In this document: positions 10,884 through 19,388 of the stretch, piece by piece
Numbering within the stretch: the stretch's first letter is position 1
How the letters are laid out: the number at the start of each line of letters is the position of its first letter
Assembly: GCA_001771545.1 (NCBI GenBank)
Contig: MEUC01000016.1
Location: forward strand, 1 to 53,607
Direction: 5' to 3'
Length of the DNA: 53,607 bases
Source of the DNA: a candidate division WOR-1 bacterium RIFOXYB2_FULL_42_35
GTDB taxonomy: Bacteria > Margulisbacteria > WOR-1 > O2-12-FULL-45-9
Translations under genes and position numbers: made by a program
The notes under the pieces: generated by a model
The model's database searches: none
What the model was told of the DNA's origin: nothing
What the model saw: only the letters and a program-made list of their open reading frames with translations

Positions 10884-10917
10884 AGGGGCAGACAGCCTCA
10901 GCCTTTGCCCTTAGCCT
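10870..10917. repeat. 16-bp inverted repeat across the nusB stop
   Basis: AGGCTAAGGGCAAAGG at about 10871 and its reverse complement CCTTTGCCCTTAGCCT at about 10902 form a stem with a ~14-nt loop. One arm encodes the last nusB codons; the other contains the ribE -35 box. It may end nusB transcription, although no T-run follows. Confidence 0.7.
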
Positions 10918-11311
10918 CATTCCGAACATAAGACCCTAATATCCCGTTGATGAATTTAGCAGCTTCTTGACCAGAGTATTTCTTGGCTAATTCAACAGCC
11001 TCATTAATAATAACAGAAGCCGGTGTATCACCCATCTTTATTTCTTGAATAGCTAAGCGGAGAATACTGCGATCAACCTTGCCAATGCGATCTAGCGACC
11101 AATCTATCGAGAATTGAGAAATTACCTGATCAAGTCCTTCTTTCCCTGCCCAAGCAGCATTAGCCAAAGAGGCCGCGAATTCAAGGGTTTCCGGAATATA
11201 TTTATCTGCCTCAGTAATGTTTTCCAGCGCGGTTTTAGTGTCTATCTTGGCTAAATCAGCTTGATAAAGGGCTTGCATGGCTAAGCGTCGAGAGGTGTTT
11301 CTTTTACCCAT
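10898..11311 (-). CDS. nusB: transcription antitermination protein NusB
   Basis: 137 residues, all-helical NusB fold: starts GKRNTSRRLAMQALYQ, has IDRSILRLAIQEIK and ends SGQEAAKFINGILG. It acts with NusE/S10 at boxA of rRNA leaders. Its ATG follows directly on the accC stop (TAAATG), so the two are coupled. The last residues (KGKG) are encoded by one arm of the inverted repeat before ribE. Confidence 0.93.
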   Translation of the reverse strand: MGKRNTSRRLAMQALYQADLAKIDTKTALENITEADKYIPETLEFAASLANAAWAGKEGLDQVISQFSIDWSLDRIGKVDRSILRLAIQEIKMGDTPASVIINEAVELAKKYSGQEAAKFINGILGSYVRNEAKGKG

Positions 11312-12661
11312 TTATGCCTTGTTACTAAAATGTTCTTCTACAAATTTGGTAGTAACATTTCCACTGGCAAAAGCTTCGTTGCGCATAACATCGAGGTGAA
11401 AAGGAATCGTGGTAGAAATTCCATCAATCACATATTCATCTAAAGCCCTGGCCATTCTACGGATTGCTTCCGGACGATCTTTCCCCCAAACAATAAGTTT
11501 GGCAATCAATGAATCATAATGGGGCTGAATTACATATCCGGGATAAACATGACTGTCAACACGAACCCCTAAGCCTCCAGGAGCCAGATAAGCTTTGATT
11601 TCTCCGGGACAGGGCATAAAACCTCTTTCATGATTTTCCGCATTAATCCGGCATTCAATTGCATGTCCTTGAAACTTAATATCCCCTTGTTTTAAAGTTA
11701 ATTTTTCCCCTGCTGCAATCAAGATCTGTTCCCTGATGATATCCACATTCGTCACCATCTCTGTAACAGGATGTTCTACTTGCACCCTGGTATTCATCTC
11801 CATAAAATAAAATTTGCCGTGCCTATCAAAAATAAACTCAATCGTACCCGCACTCATATAGTTGACAGATTTAGCTGCTCGTATTGCAGCGTCACCAAGT
11901 TTTCTCCTCAGCTTGTCATCAACTGCCGGAGAAAGGGCTTCTTCAACTAATTTTTGATGACGACGTTGAATAGAGCAGTCTCTTTCCCCTAAGTGAATAA
12001 TATTGCCATGACTATCAGCTAGGATTTGAACTTCAATATGGCGAGGCTCTTCAATAAACTTCTCAATATAAACTTCGGGATTCCCAAAAGCTGCCCCAGC
12101 TTCAGCTCGGGCAGTTCTCATTAAGTGGACAAACTCATCTTTGTCCCAGGCAACTCGCAAACCCTTACCACCTCCACCAGCTGTAGCTTTAATTGCCACA
12201 GGGAAACCTATCTTCTCTGCAATTCTTAAAGCCTTATTTTCGTCAGAGATAATCCCGTCTGATCCAGGCACCACAGGAACACCAACCTTAGCAACTGTTT
12301 TTCTAGCGGTAGCTTTGTCCCCCATCCTCTGCATAGCATCTATTCTAGGACCAATAAACTTAATGCCGCTAGCTTCACAAATTTCTACAAATTTAGAGTT
12401 TTCCGCTAGAAAACCATAGCCAGGATGGATGGCATCAACGCCTGCAACTTCGGCCACACTCATAATGCTGGGAATGTTAAGATAACTTTTGTTGGGAGCG
12501 GCAGGGCCGACACAAAAGGCTTGATTAGCTAATTTAACGTGGAGAGAATCTTTGTCGGCCTCAGAATAAACCACCACAGTCCCGATCCCCATTTCTTTGG
12601 CTGCCCGGATTATTCTAACAGCAATTTCACCGCGATTGGCAATTAAGATTTTCTTAAACAT
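11312..12661 (-). CDS. accC: acetyl-CoA carboxylase biotin carboxylase subunit
   Basis: A 449-residue ATP-grasp enzyme. Start [15 protein letters not shown]; biotin carboxylase N domain; glycine-rich ATP loop [12 protein letters not shown] near residue 160; catalytic region [17 protein letters not shown]-terminal domain. It carboxylates biotin on AccB for fatty-acid synthesis. No accB is adjacent. It is followed immediately by nusB. No Shine-Dalgarno is seen, only AT-rich sequence before the ATG. Confidence 0.95.
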   Translation of the reverse strand: MFKKILIANRGEIAVRIIRAAKEMGIGTVVVYSEADKDSLHVKLANQAFCVGPAAPNKSYLNIPSIMSVAEVAGVDAIHPGYGFLAENSKFVEICEASGIKFIGPRIDAMQRMGDKATARKTVAKVGVPVVPGSDGIISDENKALRIAEKIGFPVAIKATAGGGGKGLRVAWDKDEFVHLMRTARAEAGAAFGNPEVYIEKFIEEPRHIEVQILADSHGNIIHLGERDCSIQRRHQKLVEEALSPAVDDKLRRKLGDAAIRAAKSVNYMSAGTIEFIFDRHGKFYFMEMNTRVQVEHPVTEMVTNVDIIREQILIAAGEKLTLKQGDIKFQGHAIECRINAENHERGFMPCPGEIKAYLAPGGLGVRVDSHVYPGYVIQPHYDSLIAKLIVWGKDRPEAIRRMARALDEYVIDGISTTIPFHLDVMRNEAFASGNVTTKFVEEHFSNKA

Positions 12662-12695
12662 AAATTTAAAAAAGGAAATGATATTTTAACATATT

Positions 12696-13937
12696 TCAGC
12701 CTAATCGGCCAGTAACGGTAGCAAAAAGCAATAAAATAGTCAGAAAAATCAACACCCCAGCCGTAGTCCAAGCCACGGCATTATTAAATCTTGAATTCAC
12801 ATACGAACCCATTAAGCGTTTATTGTTAACCAAGAGCAGCATAAAAATCAAAAGAAAAGGGAATAAAATACCATTGGTGGTCTGAGAGAAAACCATGACA
12901 TTGACCAAATTTAAATTAGGGATCAAGACAACCCCCGCCCCAATTAAAATCAGTAAAGTGTACAAGCCAAAAAATATTGGGGCTTCGTTAAACTTTTTAC
13001 TAATACCATTTTCCCAGCCAAAGGCTTCACAAATTGCATAGGAAGATGATAAAGGCAAGATCGAAGCACCTAGAGTTGAGGAAGCAAACAATCCCAAGGC
13101 AAACAGGGTTGCAGCAAAATTGCCGGCAAACGGTTTTAAGGCAACGGCCGCTTCTTCTGCTTCATGAATAATGATGCCACGAGGATATAAAACCGCTGCA
13201 CAAGCAATAACAATAAAGAAGGCTATAATCACAGCAATAATGGAACCCAGAATTACGTCCCACCGCTGATAATTATACTGCTTAATCTTGATGCCCTTTT
13301 CTACAACCGAAGACTGCAGATAAAACTGCATCCAAGGAGCAATTGTAGTCCCAATCATGGCTATGGAAAGCAAAATATAATCCTGATCAAATCTAAAGCT
13401 TGGCACAACTGTACTCTTTAAAACCATTCCCCAGTCTGGCCGAGCCATAAAGCCAGAGAAAATATAAGCAAAATAAATAAAACAGACAGCAATAAAAATT
13501 CGCTCAACCCCTTTATACGTTCCTCTGGTCATTAAAACCCAAATTAGCATTAGCATAACTGGCACAGAAAAATAACGGGTAATACCAAAAATTTCCAAAC
13601 TGGCAGCAATTCCAGCAAACTCAGAAATAGTCACCGCAATGTTTGCAATTAAAAGAATTAACATGGCAAAGAAGGTCCAACGCACTCCAAACTCTTCCCG
13701 GATTAAATCTGACAGGCCTTTGCCGGTGACAACCCCCATACGAGCACACATTTCCTGAATAACCACCAAGGCAACCCCAACCAAGATAAGCATCCACAAC
13801 ATATGATAACCATAATGAGCCCCAACAATTGAGTAAGTCGCCGTACCACCAGCATCATTGCCCGCCAAGGCAGCAATCAAGCCCGGACCCAAAACAATCA
13901 GAAAAAGCCAAAATTTTTTAAACTTTGGTAAACGCAT
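12696..13937 (-). CDS. NRAMP family divalent metal (Mn/Fe) transporter
   Basis: A 413-residue integral membrane protein with about 11 helices. TM1 holds the metal-binding GPGLIAALAGNDAGGTATYS, with the D and N of the NRAMP DPGN-type motif in the variant form GNDAG. TM6 is represented by ATLFALGLFASSTLGASILP. It should import Mn2+ or Fe2+ with protons. It lies 6 bp downstream of the PRC/MgtE_N/CBS gene, and the pair probably works together. Ion selectivity cannot be fixed because the TM1 motif is not canonical. Confidence 0.85.
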   Translation of the reverse strand: MRLPKFKKFWLFLIVLGPGLIAALAGNDAGGTATYSIVGAHYGYHMLWMLILVGVALVVIQEMCARMGVVTGKGLSDLIREEFGVRWTFFAMLILLIANIAVTISEFAGIAASLEIFGITRYFSVPVMLMLIWVLMTRGTYKGVERIFIAVCFIYFAYIFSGFMARPDWGMVLKSTVVPSFRFDQDYILLSIAMIGTTIAPWMQFYLQSSVVEKGIKIKQYNYQRWDVILGSIIAVIIAFFIVIACAAVLYPRGIIIHEAEEAAVALKPFAGNFAATLFALGLFASSTLGASILPLSSSYAICEAFGWENGISKKFNEAPIFFGLYTLLILIGAGVVLIPNLNLVNVMVFSQTTNGILFPFLLIFMLLLVNNKRLMGSYVNSRFNNAVAWTTAGVLIFLTILLLFATVTGRLG

Positions 13938-13943
13938 AATTAA

Positions 13944-15215
13944 TTATCCCAACACATGTCTGATACGTCTTGAAATAGGAGGCAAAATAAAATCAACCAC
14001 ATCATCAACCGTAACAATGCCCAGAATTTTATTATTCTGATCAACAACCGGAACTGCTAATAAATTATATTTAGAAATGGCTTGGGCCACCCGACGTTGA
14101 TCAGTTTCCGGCTCAACAGTTTTGAGCTCTTTGACCATAATACTTGCAATCGGTGTCTCAGGAAGAGAAAGAATTAAATCGCGCAAAGAAACTACCCCAA
14201 CCAGCTTCTCTGCCTGATCAACAACGTAAATATAAAAAACCGTTTCAGCAGTAGGCACTAATTCACGCATCTTTTCAATTGTTTGGTGACAGTTAAAGTT
14301 GCTGGGAATAGAGATAAATTCCGTAGTCATTAAACCACCGGCAGTTTCATCTGGGTGAGAAAGGAGTTCGCGAACAGAAGCTGACTTTCTTGGCTTTATT
14401 AATCGTAACAATTCTTCGGCCTTTTCCGGATCAAGATCGCCCAAAACATCCGCAACTTCATCCGCTGGCATTTTATCTAAAACACCTAAAGCTTTCTTGG
14501 TGTCAAGAGTAGTGAGCAATAAAGCCTGCAGCTTCGGCTCCAACTCATGCAAAGCTTCTGCGGCGGTTTTATCAGCCAGCGAAGAAAAAATCGCAGTCCT
14601 TTCTGCAGAGTGAACCTGACTAATAATTGAAGCAATATCAGACGGATGCATTTCGGAAACATGTTTAGCAGGAACAGTAATCATCCCTTTGGCTCGTCCG
14701 GTCATTAAATGCTCCACATGATCCCAACCAATCAAAGTATCAGAAACTTGTCGACCAAATAAACGAAAAATAAAACTAAAAAATCCCAGGCAACCCAACC
14801 GGCGCAATAAACCACGAAAACCTACGTCAGCAGCAATCAAACGAACATCCTGCTCAATCTTGCCTAATTTCAGGTCATTAACCCGAATAACTCTCGCCCC
14901 TTCTGTATCAACAATCTGCTTATCCATTAAATCCTGCCAGAGCAAAAGCTCTCCCTGCCTTGGTTGAGTGAAAACAATTCGCTCCTTGACAGATTTAGTC
15001 GTTACAAACTTTTTCCCGATCAGGTCAATTTCGGACATTAAAATAATGGTGTCGTCATTGTTCTTACTCAAGCGGACAAGCAAACCTGTCACTCTGGGAA
15101 AAACTTCACCGACTGTGAGGATGAAATCCCTGATTTCACCAATATTATCCTGGAGACGATCTACAACCGTCACCCCTCGGAGTTCAGAAACAAACATTTC
15201 CGAAAAAAGCACCAT
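13944..15215 (-). CDS. PRC-barrel / MgtE N-domain / CBS-pair regulatory protein
   Basis: 423 residues, cytoplasmic: PRC-barrel-like N-terminal half (about 1-190), MgtE intracellular N domain (about 200-300, LHELEPKLQALLLTTLDTKKA), then two CBS domains (about 300-423, VSLRDLI and VTVDDVVDFI). It has none of the MgtE membrane helices. It likely senses Mg2+ or nucleotides and controls the adjacent NRAMP transporter. The context, immediately upstream with a 6-bp gap, supports that inference. Confidence 0.8.
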   Translation of the reverse strand: MVLFSEMFVSELRGVTVVDRLQDNIGEIRDFILTVGEVFPRVTGLLVRLSKNNDDTIILMSEIDLIGKKFVTTKSVKERIVFTQPRQGELLLWQDLMDKQIVDTEGARVIRVNDLKLGKIEQDVRLIAADVGFRGLLRRLGCLGFFSFIFRLFGRQVSDTLIGWDHVEHLMTGRAKGMITVPAKHVSEMHPSDIASIISQVHSAERTAIFSSLADKTAAEALHELEPKLQALLLTTLDTKKALGVLDKMPADEVADVLGDLDPEKAEELLRLIKPRKSASVRELLSHPDETAGGLMTTEFISIPSNFNCHQTIEKMRELVPTAETVFYIYVVDQAEKLVGVVSLRDLILSLPETPIASIMVKELKTVEPETDQRRVAQAISKYNLLAVPVVDQNNKILGIVTVDDVVDFILPPISRRIRHVLG

Positions 15216-15262
15216 AATAAAATCATTCTAGCATGAAGTTTTAGAGAAGAAAACCAGAAAGA

Positions 15263-15622
15263 CTAACCGTGTGCAGGTTGGGCAATATGTCTATCTAGTT
15301 TACTATCGACTTCTTTAATTTGTTCGCTTAAAATATCGTTAGACAAATTGATTTCTTTTTTTAAACTATCATGAACAAAGCCTATTTTCTGATCAAGCTT
15401 ACTCATATCAAAACGTAGATTGTTTTCCATTTGCTTCATCTCAGAACGAAGGTCAGTCCCCATTTGCCTCATTTCAGAACGAAGATCTGTTCCCATTTGC
15501 TTCATCTCAGAACGAAGAACATCGTGCCCCTCTAAAACCAGCTGAACCTTATCTTTAATTTCTTCTAACAACACTTCAAACCTCTCTTTGCTTTTATTCA
15601 CCACCGCCACCTCCTCCACCAT
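15263..15622 (-). CDS. hendecad-repeat coiled-coil protein
   Basis: 119 residues, not assigned to a named family. The middle has three in-frame copies of an 11-residue unit, LRSEMKQMGTD, encoded by nearly identical 33-bp DNA repeats (about 15420-15518), followed by a diverged copy. The 11-residue period matches a right-handed hendecad coiled coil. There is no signal peptide or membrane segment. The chosen start is the first ATG; there is no clear ribosome-binding site. It lies between dprA and the PRC/CBS gene. Confidence 0.65.
   Translation of the reverse strand: MVEEVAVVNKSKERFEVLLEEIKDKVQLVLEGHDVLRSEMKQMGTDLRSEMRQMGTDLRSEMKQMENNLRFDMSKLDQKIGFVHDSLKKEINLSNDILSEQIKEVDSKLDRHIAQPAHG
15420..15518. 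repeat. three tandem 33-bp coding repeats
   Basis: The unit encodes LRSEM(K/R)QMGTD. The copies differ by only a few bases, so the array is young and likely length-variable between strains. Confidence 0.75.
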
Positions 15623-15641
15623 AAAAATTCTAGCACTTATA

Positions 15642-16745
15642 CTAATTCAAAACAAACATCTTCCCTGGTAATTGTTTGATAATCTTCTTCATCTCTAGCA
15701 TCGTCAGCAAACTTGAAATCTGTGAGATGGAGAAGCCGGCTTCAAGAGTAATATTATCAATATGTTTCACCTCAAACGACAAAACCCCAACTATTTTCTG
15801 TTCCTCTTCCGACAAATTATAATAGTCCCGTTTAGAATTTTGAATTTGTGATTTTGATATTGTTTGTAATTTGGAAATTGTCATTTGGTGCTTAATTTCG
15901 TCCAGGACATCATCAACAGACTCAACTAACTTAGCCCCTTGTTTGATTAGCCAATGCGGTCCTTTTGACTGATCCAAGCCAGCATTACCAGGCACAGCAA
16001 AAACCTCCCTACCCTGTTCCAAAGCTTCCTTGGCTGTAATCATTGCCCCACTATCATAATGACCCTCAACCACAATGACACCTAAAGACAAGCCGGAAAT
16101 AATTCGGTTGCGCAAAGGAAAGTGCCAAGGTTCAACCTCCGTACCTAGCGAAAATTCAGACACCACTGACCCATTTTTCGTCACCTGCTCCATCAAGCTT
16201 TTATTTTGTGGCGGATAAACAATATCAACCCCGCAACCTAAAACAGCTATGGTTCGACCATTAACTGCCAACGCCCCTTCATGTGCCGACGTATCTACCC
16301 CAGCTGCCAGCCCAGAAACGATTGTAATTCCCAGACTAGCAAGGTCTCTCGCTAGCTTTTTTGCCGTAGCCAAACCATAGCGAGAAGCTTTACGAGTACC
16401 AACTATGGCGACCGATTTTTCGTCACTCTGTTGCAGTTTTCCTTTGCTGTATAGAATAGAAGGAGGGTCATAAATATTTTTTAAGTTTTTAGGATACTCG
16501 GAATCATCCAAAGTTAAAGCATTAATATCGGCAGAAAAACCAGCAGAAACATCGAGGGTATTTTTGTTTTCCAGCAATGACTTGATAGCCTTACTTGAGA
16601 GGCGCTCAACTTTAGTTAGATCTTCTTCAGTCGCCGCCCATATAGCGTCTATAGAACCAAACTTATCCCACATTTTCTTGATACTAGCCGCACCAAGGTG
16701 TGGAATTTTATTGAGGATTAACCATTTAACTAAATTGGATTGCAT
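15642..16745 (-). CDS. dprA: DNA-processing protein DprA/Smf
   Basis: 367 residues: N-terminal helix-hairpin region, Rossmann-like DprA core (VAIVGTRKASRYG, SGLAAGVDTSAHEGAL, AVLGCGVDIVYPPQN, FPLRNRIISGLS) and a C-terminal winged-helix domain. It loads RecA on incoming single-stranded DNA during transformation. A word-repeat segment (about 15833-15883) adds KLQTISKSQIQNSK between core and C-terminal domain. It would need partners such as ComEC elsewhere in the genome. Confidence 0.93.
   Translation of the reverse strand: MQSNLVKWLILNKIPHLGAASIKKMWDKFGSIDAIWAATEEDLTKVERLSSKAIKSLLENKNTLDVSAGFSADINALTLDDSEYPKNLKNIYDPPSILYSKGKLQQSDEKSVAIVGTRKASRYGLATAKKLARDLASLGITIVSGLAAGVDTSAHEGALAVNGRTIAVLGCGVDIVYPPQNKSLMEQVTKNGSVVSEFSLGTEVEPWHFPLRNRIISGLSLGVIVVEGHYDSGAMITAKEALEQGREVFAVPGNAGLDQSKGPHWLIKQGAKLVESVDDVLDEIKHQMTISKLQTISKSQIQNSKRDYYNLSEEEQKIVGVLSFEVKHIDNITLEAGFSISQISSLLTMLEMKKIIKQLPGKMFVLN
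15833..15883. repeat. in-frame word repeat in dprA
   Basis: Loose tandem words of the type ATTTTGAATTTGTGATTTTG code for SKLQTISKSQIQNSK in the linker. The composition is unlike the rest of dprA. Confidence 0.5.
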
Positions 16746-16794
16746 AGAATAAAAATGACCCGGGATCCAGGACTCAAGGCACAGGACTAACTGA

Positions 16795-17316
16795 CTACTT
16801 AATCCAGAACATTCCCGTTTGCTGGCGATACCCTAAATACTTATCACCAAACTTAGGTACTAGTAGCAATCTTTCTTCCAGGTAGGCTTGGATCCAGAGG
16901 AGGGCAACAATAAAGAGACCAAAATAGAAGGCATAGATCGCCTGCCACAACCACCACCAACCCACAATTATAAAAATAAAACCGAGATACATCGGATGAC
17001 GGACAAATTGGAAAGGTCCGGCAGTAATAGGTTCTTGAGGAACATCCCCAAATAATTCTTCGCTGCCACTAAACATATTCTTGGCCCAGAAAAAAATGAC
17101 CTGCCCCATAACAATCGCAATAAGCCCGGCAACTCTCCACCAGAAAAAATCAAGCGAAAATCTTGGTTGAGGGAAGAATGGGGTTAAGATTGGAATTGTT
17201 AAAGCAATAAAAATCGCGACTTTTCTCCACAAATCAGATTTACTCTTTAGCAGAGTATACCAATTAACCGCTAAACATAAAACAAAAAGCGATAATAGCA
17301 CCAGAAAAATTGTCAT
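16795..17316 (-). CDS. isoprenylcysteine-methyltransferase-like membrane protein
   Basis: 173 residues from the ATG at 17316. It has about five membrane segments and the ICMT/PEMT signature in its C-terminal half: GPFQFVRHPMYLGFI, then EERLLL and YRQQTGMF. Such proteins methylate small substrates or lipids using SAM bound at the membrane; the substrate is unknown. The ATG at 17316 is preferred because a TATAGA -10 (17334-17329) would start transcription a few bases upstream; earlier in-frame ATGs lie in or before that box. The 16746-16794 spacer has a repeat-like string (GGATCCAGGACTCAAGG). Confidence 0.75.
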   Translation of the reverse strand: MTIFLVLLSLFVLCLAVNWYTLLKSKSDLWRKVAIFIALTIPILTPFFPQPRFSLDFFWWRVAGLIAIVMGQVIFFWAKNMFSGSEELFGDVPQEPITAGPFQFVRHPMYLGFIFIIVGWWWLWQAIYAFYFGLFIVALLWIQAYLEERLLLVPKFGDKYLGYRQQTGMFWIK

Positions 17317-17395
17317 CTTAGTTCTCATTCTATAACAAAGCCCCCTACCTGGCAAGAACCTTGCTAGTAACAGTTAAACAAAAGGAGGTGATATT

Positions 17396-17773
17396 ATGGG
17401 AGGACTAAATCGTTCAATCCTCGCTGGTAGACTGGTAGCTGACCCGGAACTGCGCATGACAAAAAACGAGACAGCAGTAACAAGATTTCGGTTGGCTATC
17501 AATTGTCGAGGTAGATTTGGAAAAAGCACTGACTTCATCAACTGCGTTGCCTGGGGACCATTAGCAGAAATCTGCGCTGAATACCTAAAAAAAGGCCGCT
17601 TAGTAGCAGTTGAAGGTCGTTTGAGCGTCCAAAACTATAAAGACAAAAAAGGAGCCAGCAAAACCTCTACAGAAGTTGTCGTAGAAAACATGCAGATGCT
17701 TGATTCTAAATTTTTTAACGCTGCCTCAAAAGCCAAACAAGAAGAAGACACCGCCGACGTTATTTCACTTTAA
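17396..17773 (+). CDS. ssb: single-stranded DNA-binding protein
   Basis: 125 residues with one OB fold, starting GGLNRSILAGRLVADPELR and including NCVAWGPLAEICAEYLKKG. It coats single-stranded DNA in replication and repair. A strong AAAGGAGGTGAT ribosome-binding site fixes the start. The C-terminal tail is short and ends TADVISL. It lacks the acidic D-D-x-P-F tip through which most bacterial SSBs recruit partners, so this may be a secondary SSB or one with altered contacts. Confidence 0.9.
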   Translation: MGGLNRSILAGRLVADPELRMTKNETAVTRFRLAINCRGRFGKSTDFINCVAWGPLAEICAEYLKKGRLVAVEGRLSVQNYKDKKGASKTSTEVVVENMQMLDSKFFNAASKAKQEEDTADVISL

Positions 17774-17779
17774 CACTCA

Positions 17780-17811
17780 TAGCCCTGGACGGTATCCCCA
17801 CCCCCAGGGCT
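17780..17811 (+). terminator. hairpin after ssb
   Basis: AGCCCTGG and CCAGGGCT form an 8-bp stem with a ~15-nt loop just after the ssb stop. There is no true T-run, so termination is likely but not certain. Confidence 0.5.
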
Positions 17812-17839
17812 TGCCCCTTAAAAATCACAATGTTATAAT
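17811..17839 (+). promoter_or_regulatory. promoter of the SagB-like gene, leaderless
   Basis: TTGCCC (17811-17816), 17 bp, perfect TATAAT (17834-17839), six bases, ATG at 17846. Transcription should start at the initiation codon. Confidence 0.75.
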
Positions 17840-17845
17840 CAAATC

Positions 17846-18493
17846 ATGCTACGAAAACTTCTGATTCTATTTCTTCTCCTTGTTTTATGCACAGCAACAA
17901 CCTTGGCCGCCAAAATCATTACCCTACCGAAACCAACTAAATCCGGCATGGTTTCGCTGGAAGAATCGATTGATAAACGCCGTTCTGAACGCGAGTATCG
18001 CACTAATGATTTGAGCCAAGACCAACTCTCTCAAGTCCTTTGGGCCGCCCAGGGAATAACGGATAGTAGCTTTGGTTTTCGCACCGCCCCGTCAGCGGGA
18101 GCACTTTATCCTCTAAAAATTTATGTAATTAAAAAGGATGGTGTTTTTCGCTATTTACCGGATGGACATAGGCTGTTGCAGCTTTCCGAAGAAGACAAAC
18201 GACCTTCGCTCCTGCGGGCCTCTCTAGGCCAAGGCTTTATCCGTGAAGCTCCGGTTAGCATTGTTCTTTCTGCTAATTTTTCTATTACCCAAGCTACGTA
18301 TGGCGCCCGTGCTTTCCGTTATGTTTGTATGGAAACCGGTCACGTAGCCGAAAATATCCATCTCCAAGCCGTTGCCCTTGGCTTAGCTTCGATCCCTGTC
18401 GGGGCATTTTGGGACGATGTGATCAAGAAAGTTTTAGAACTGCCTGACGATGAAGATCCCCTTTATATTATTCCGGTCGGATACACAAAATGA
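17846..18493 (+). CDS. SagB/ThcOx-type nitroreductase-fold oxidoreductase, exported
   Basis: 215 residues. An N-terminal signal peptide or anchor (LLILFLLLVLCTATTLAA) precedes an FMN-dependent nitroreductase fold with the SagB hallmarks RRSEREYRTNDLS, VLWAAQG and APSAGALYPL. SagB proteins oxidise azolines in RiPPs, but many solitary homologues have unknown substrates. No azoline cyclase is near, and the enzyme appears to act outside the membrane. The stop overlaps the next gene by 4 bp (ATGA). It is far from the RiPP locus at 41-51 kb, so no link is claimed. Confidence 0.85.
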   Translation: MLRKLLILFLLLVLCTATTLAAKIITLPKPTKSGMVSLEESIDKRRSEREYRTNDLSQDQLSQVLWAAQGITDSSFGFRTAPSAGALYPLKIYVIKKDGVFRYLPDGHRLLQLSEEDKRPSLLRASLGQGFIREAPVSIVLSANFSITQATYGARAFRYVCMETGHVAENIHLQAVALGLASIPVGAFWDDVIKKVLELPDDEDPLYIIPVGYTK

Positions 18494-19368
18494 AAAAAGG
18501 CCTAGACAAGCATCGGCTCCTAGCAATTGTCATTGTTGTATTTGCTGTTGCATTTTTTTATCTAAACATCTTCTTACCCAAAGCAATTCCCCTCTTTATG
18601 CGAACAGGCACACCGAGAACTCCCTTCAATATCCTAATCCTGGGAACCGATACAACTTATAATCACGAAACAGGGCAACCTATACCAGAATCAAATGGCA
18701 GGACTGATTCGATTCTCTTGGCTCACCTCAACCCAATTAATTTTCAAATTCATGTCCTCTCAATTCCTAGGGACACCTATTTAACAATTCCCGGTTATGG
18801 CAGGAACAAGATTAACGCCGCCAATGTCTTTGGGGGGATCCCTTTAGTCAAAAAAACCGTCACTGGGTTAACCAAGCAAAAAATTGACCACTTCATTAAG
18901 ATTAAGCCCGAGGCCTTAATTAAACTTGTTGACCTGCTGGGCGGAGTTTCTTTGTTTGTTGAAAAAGATATGTATTACGTTGATAAAGCCCAGGGCTTAA
19001 AAATAGATTTAAAAATGGGCCGGCAAAAACTATCCGGCCAACAAGCCCATGGCTTCATAAGATATCGCCATGACCTTCTGGGGGATATTGGCCGAGTTAA
19101 TCGACAACAAGTTTTCTTAAAAGCTTTAACCAAAGCCCTGCTAAAACCCTCTAACCTACTCAAAGCCCCCTTTGCCATAAAAACAGCATTAGGAGAAATT
19201 GAAACTGATTTAACTATTCCTCAAACTATTGGGATATTAAACATCAGCCGCACAGCTACCATAAAAACAGCCACTGTTTCCGGTGAAGCTAAATTGTTAC
19301 GTGGAGCGGGATCAGTTTGGGAGATTGATGAGCAAGGGCTTAAAAAAATGTTGCAGGAGTATTTTTAG
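18490..19368 (+). CDS. LytR-CpsA-Psr (LCP) family protein
   Basis: 292 residues: one N-terminal transmembrane anchor (about 8-28), then an extracytoplasmic LCP domain with NILILGTD, GRTDSILLAHLNP, LSIPRDTYL, GRNKINAA and the arginine-rich RYRHDLLGDIGRVNRQQ. LCP enzymes transfer polyisoprenyl-phosphate-linked glycopolymers to peptidoglycan or proteins. It is coupled to the SagB-like gene. Its 3' end faces ade. Confidence 0.9.
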   Translation: MKKGLDKHRLLAIVIVVFAVAFFYLNIFLPKAIPLFMRTGTPRTPFNILILGTDTTYNHETGQPIPESNGRTDSILLAHLNPINFQIHVLSIPRDTYLTIPGYGRNKINAANVFGGIPLVKKTVTGLTKQKIDHFIKIKPEALIKLVDLLGGVSLFVEKDMYYVDKAQGLKIDLKMGRQKLSGQQAHGFIRYRHDLLGDIGRVNRQQVFLKALTKALLKPSNLLKAPFAIKTALGEIETDLTIPQTIGILNISRTATIKTATVSGEAKLLRGAGSVWEIDEQGLKKMLQEYF

Positions 19369-19388
19369 CAATCAAACAAGCCGAATTT

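Noticed and set aside
15420..15518. CRISPR-like array of 33-bp units
   Set aside because: The units are contiguous with no spacers and keep an open frame; they are coding repeats. No CRISPR array or cas gene was seen anywhere.
16746..16794. GGGATCC sequence as another copy of the tRNA element
   Set aside because: It lacks the TCCCG/CGGGA hairpin arms and the GGTTC flank.
17846..18493. SagB-like gene as part of an azoline RiPP cluster
   Set aside because: No cyclase, YcaO protein or precursor nearby; it pairs with an LCP gene and has an export signal.
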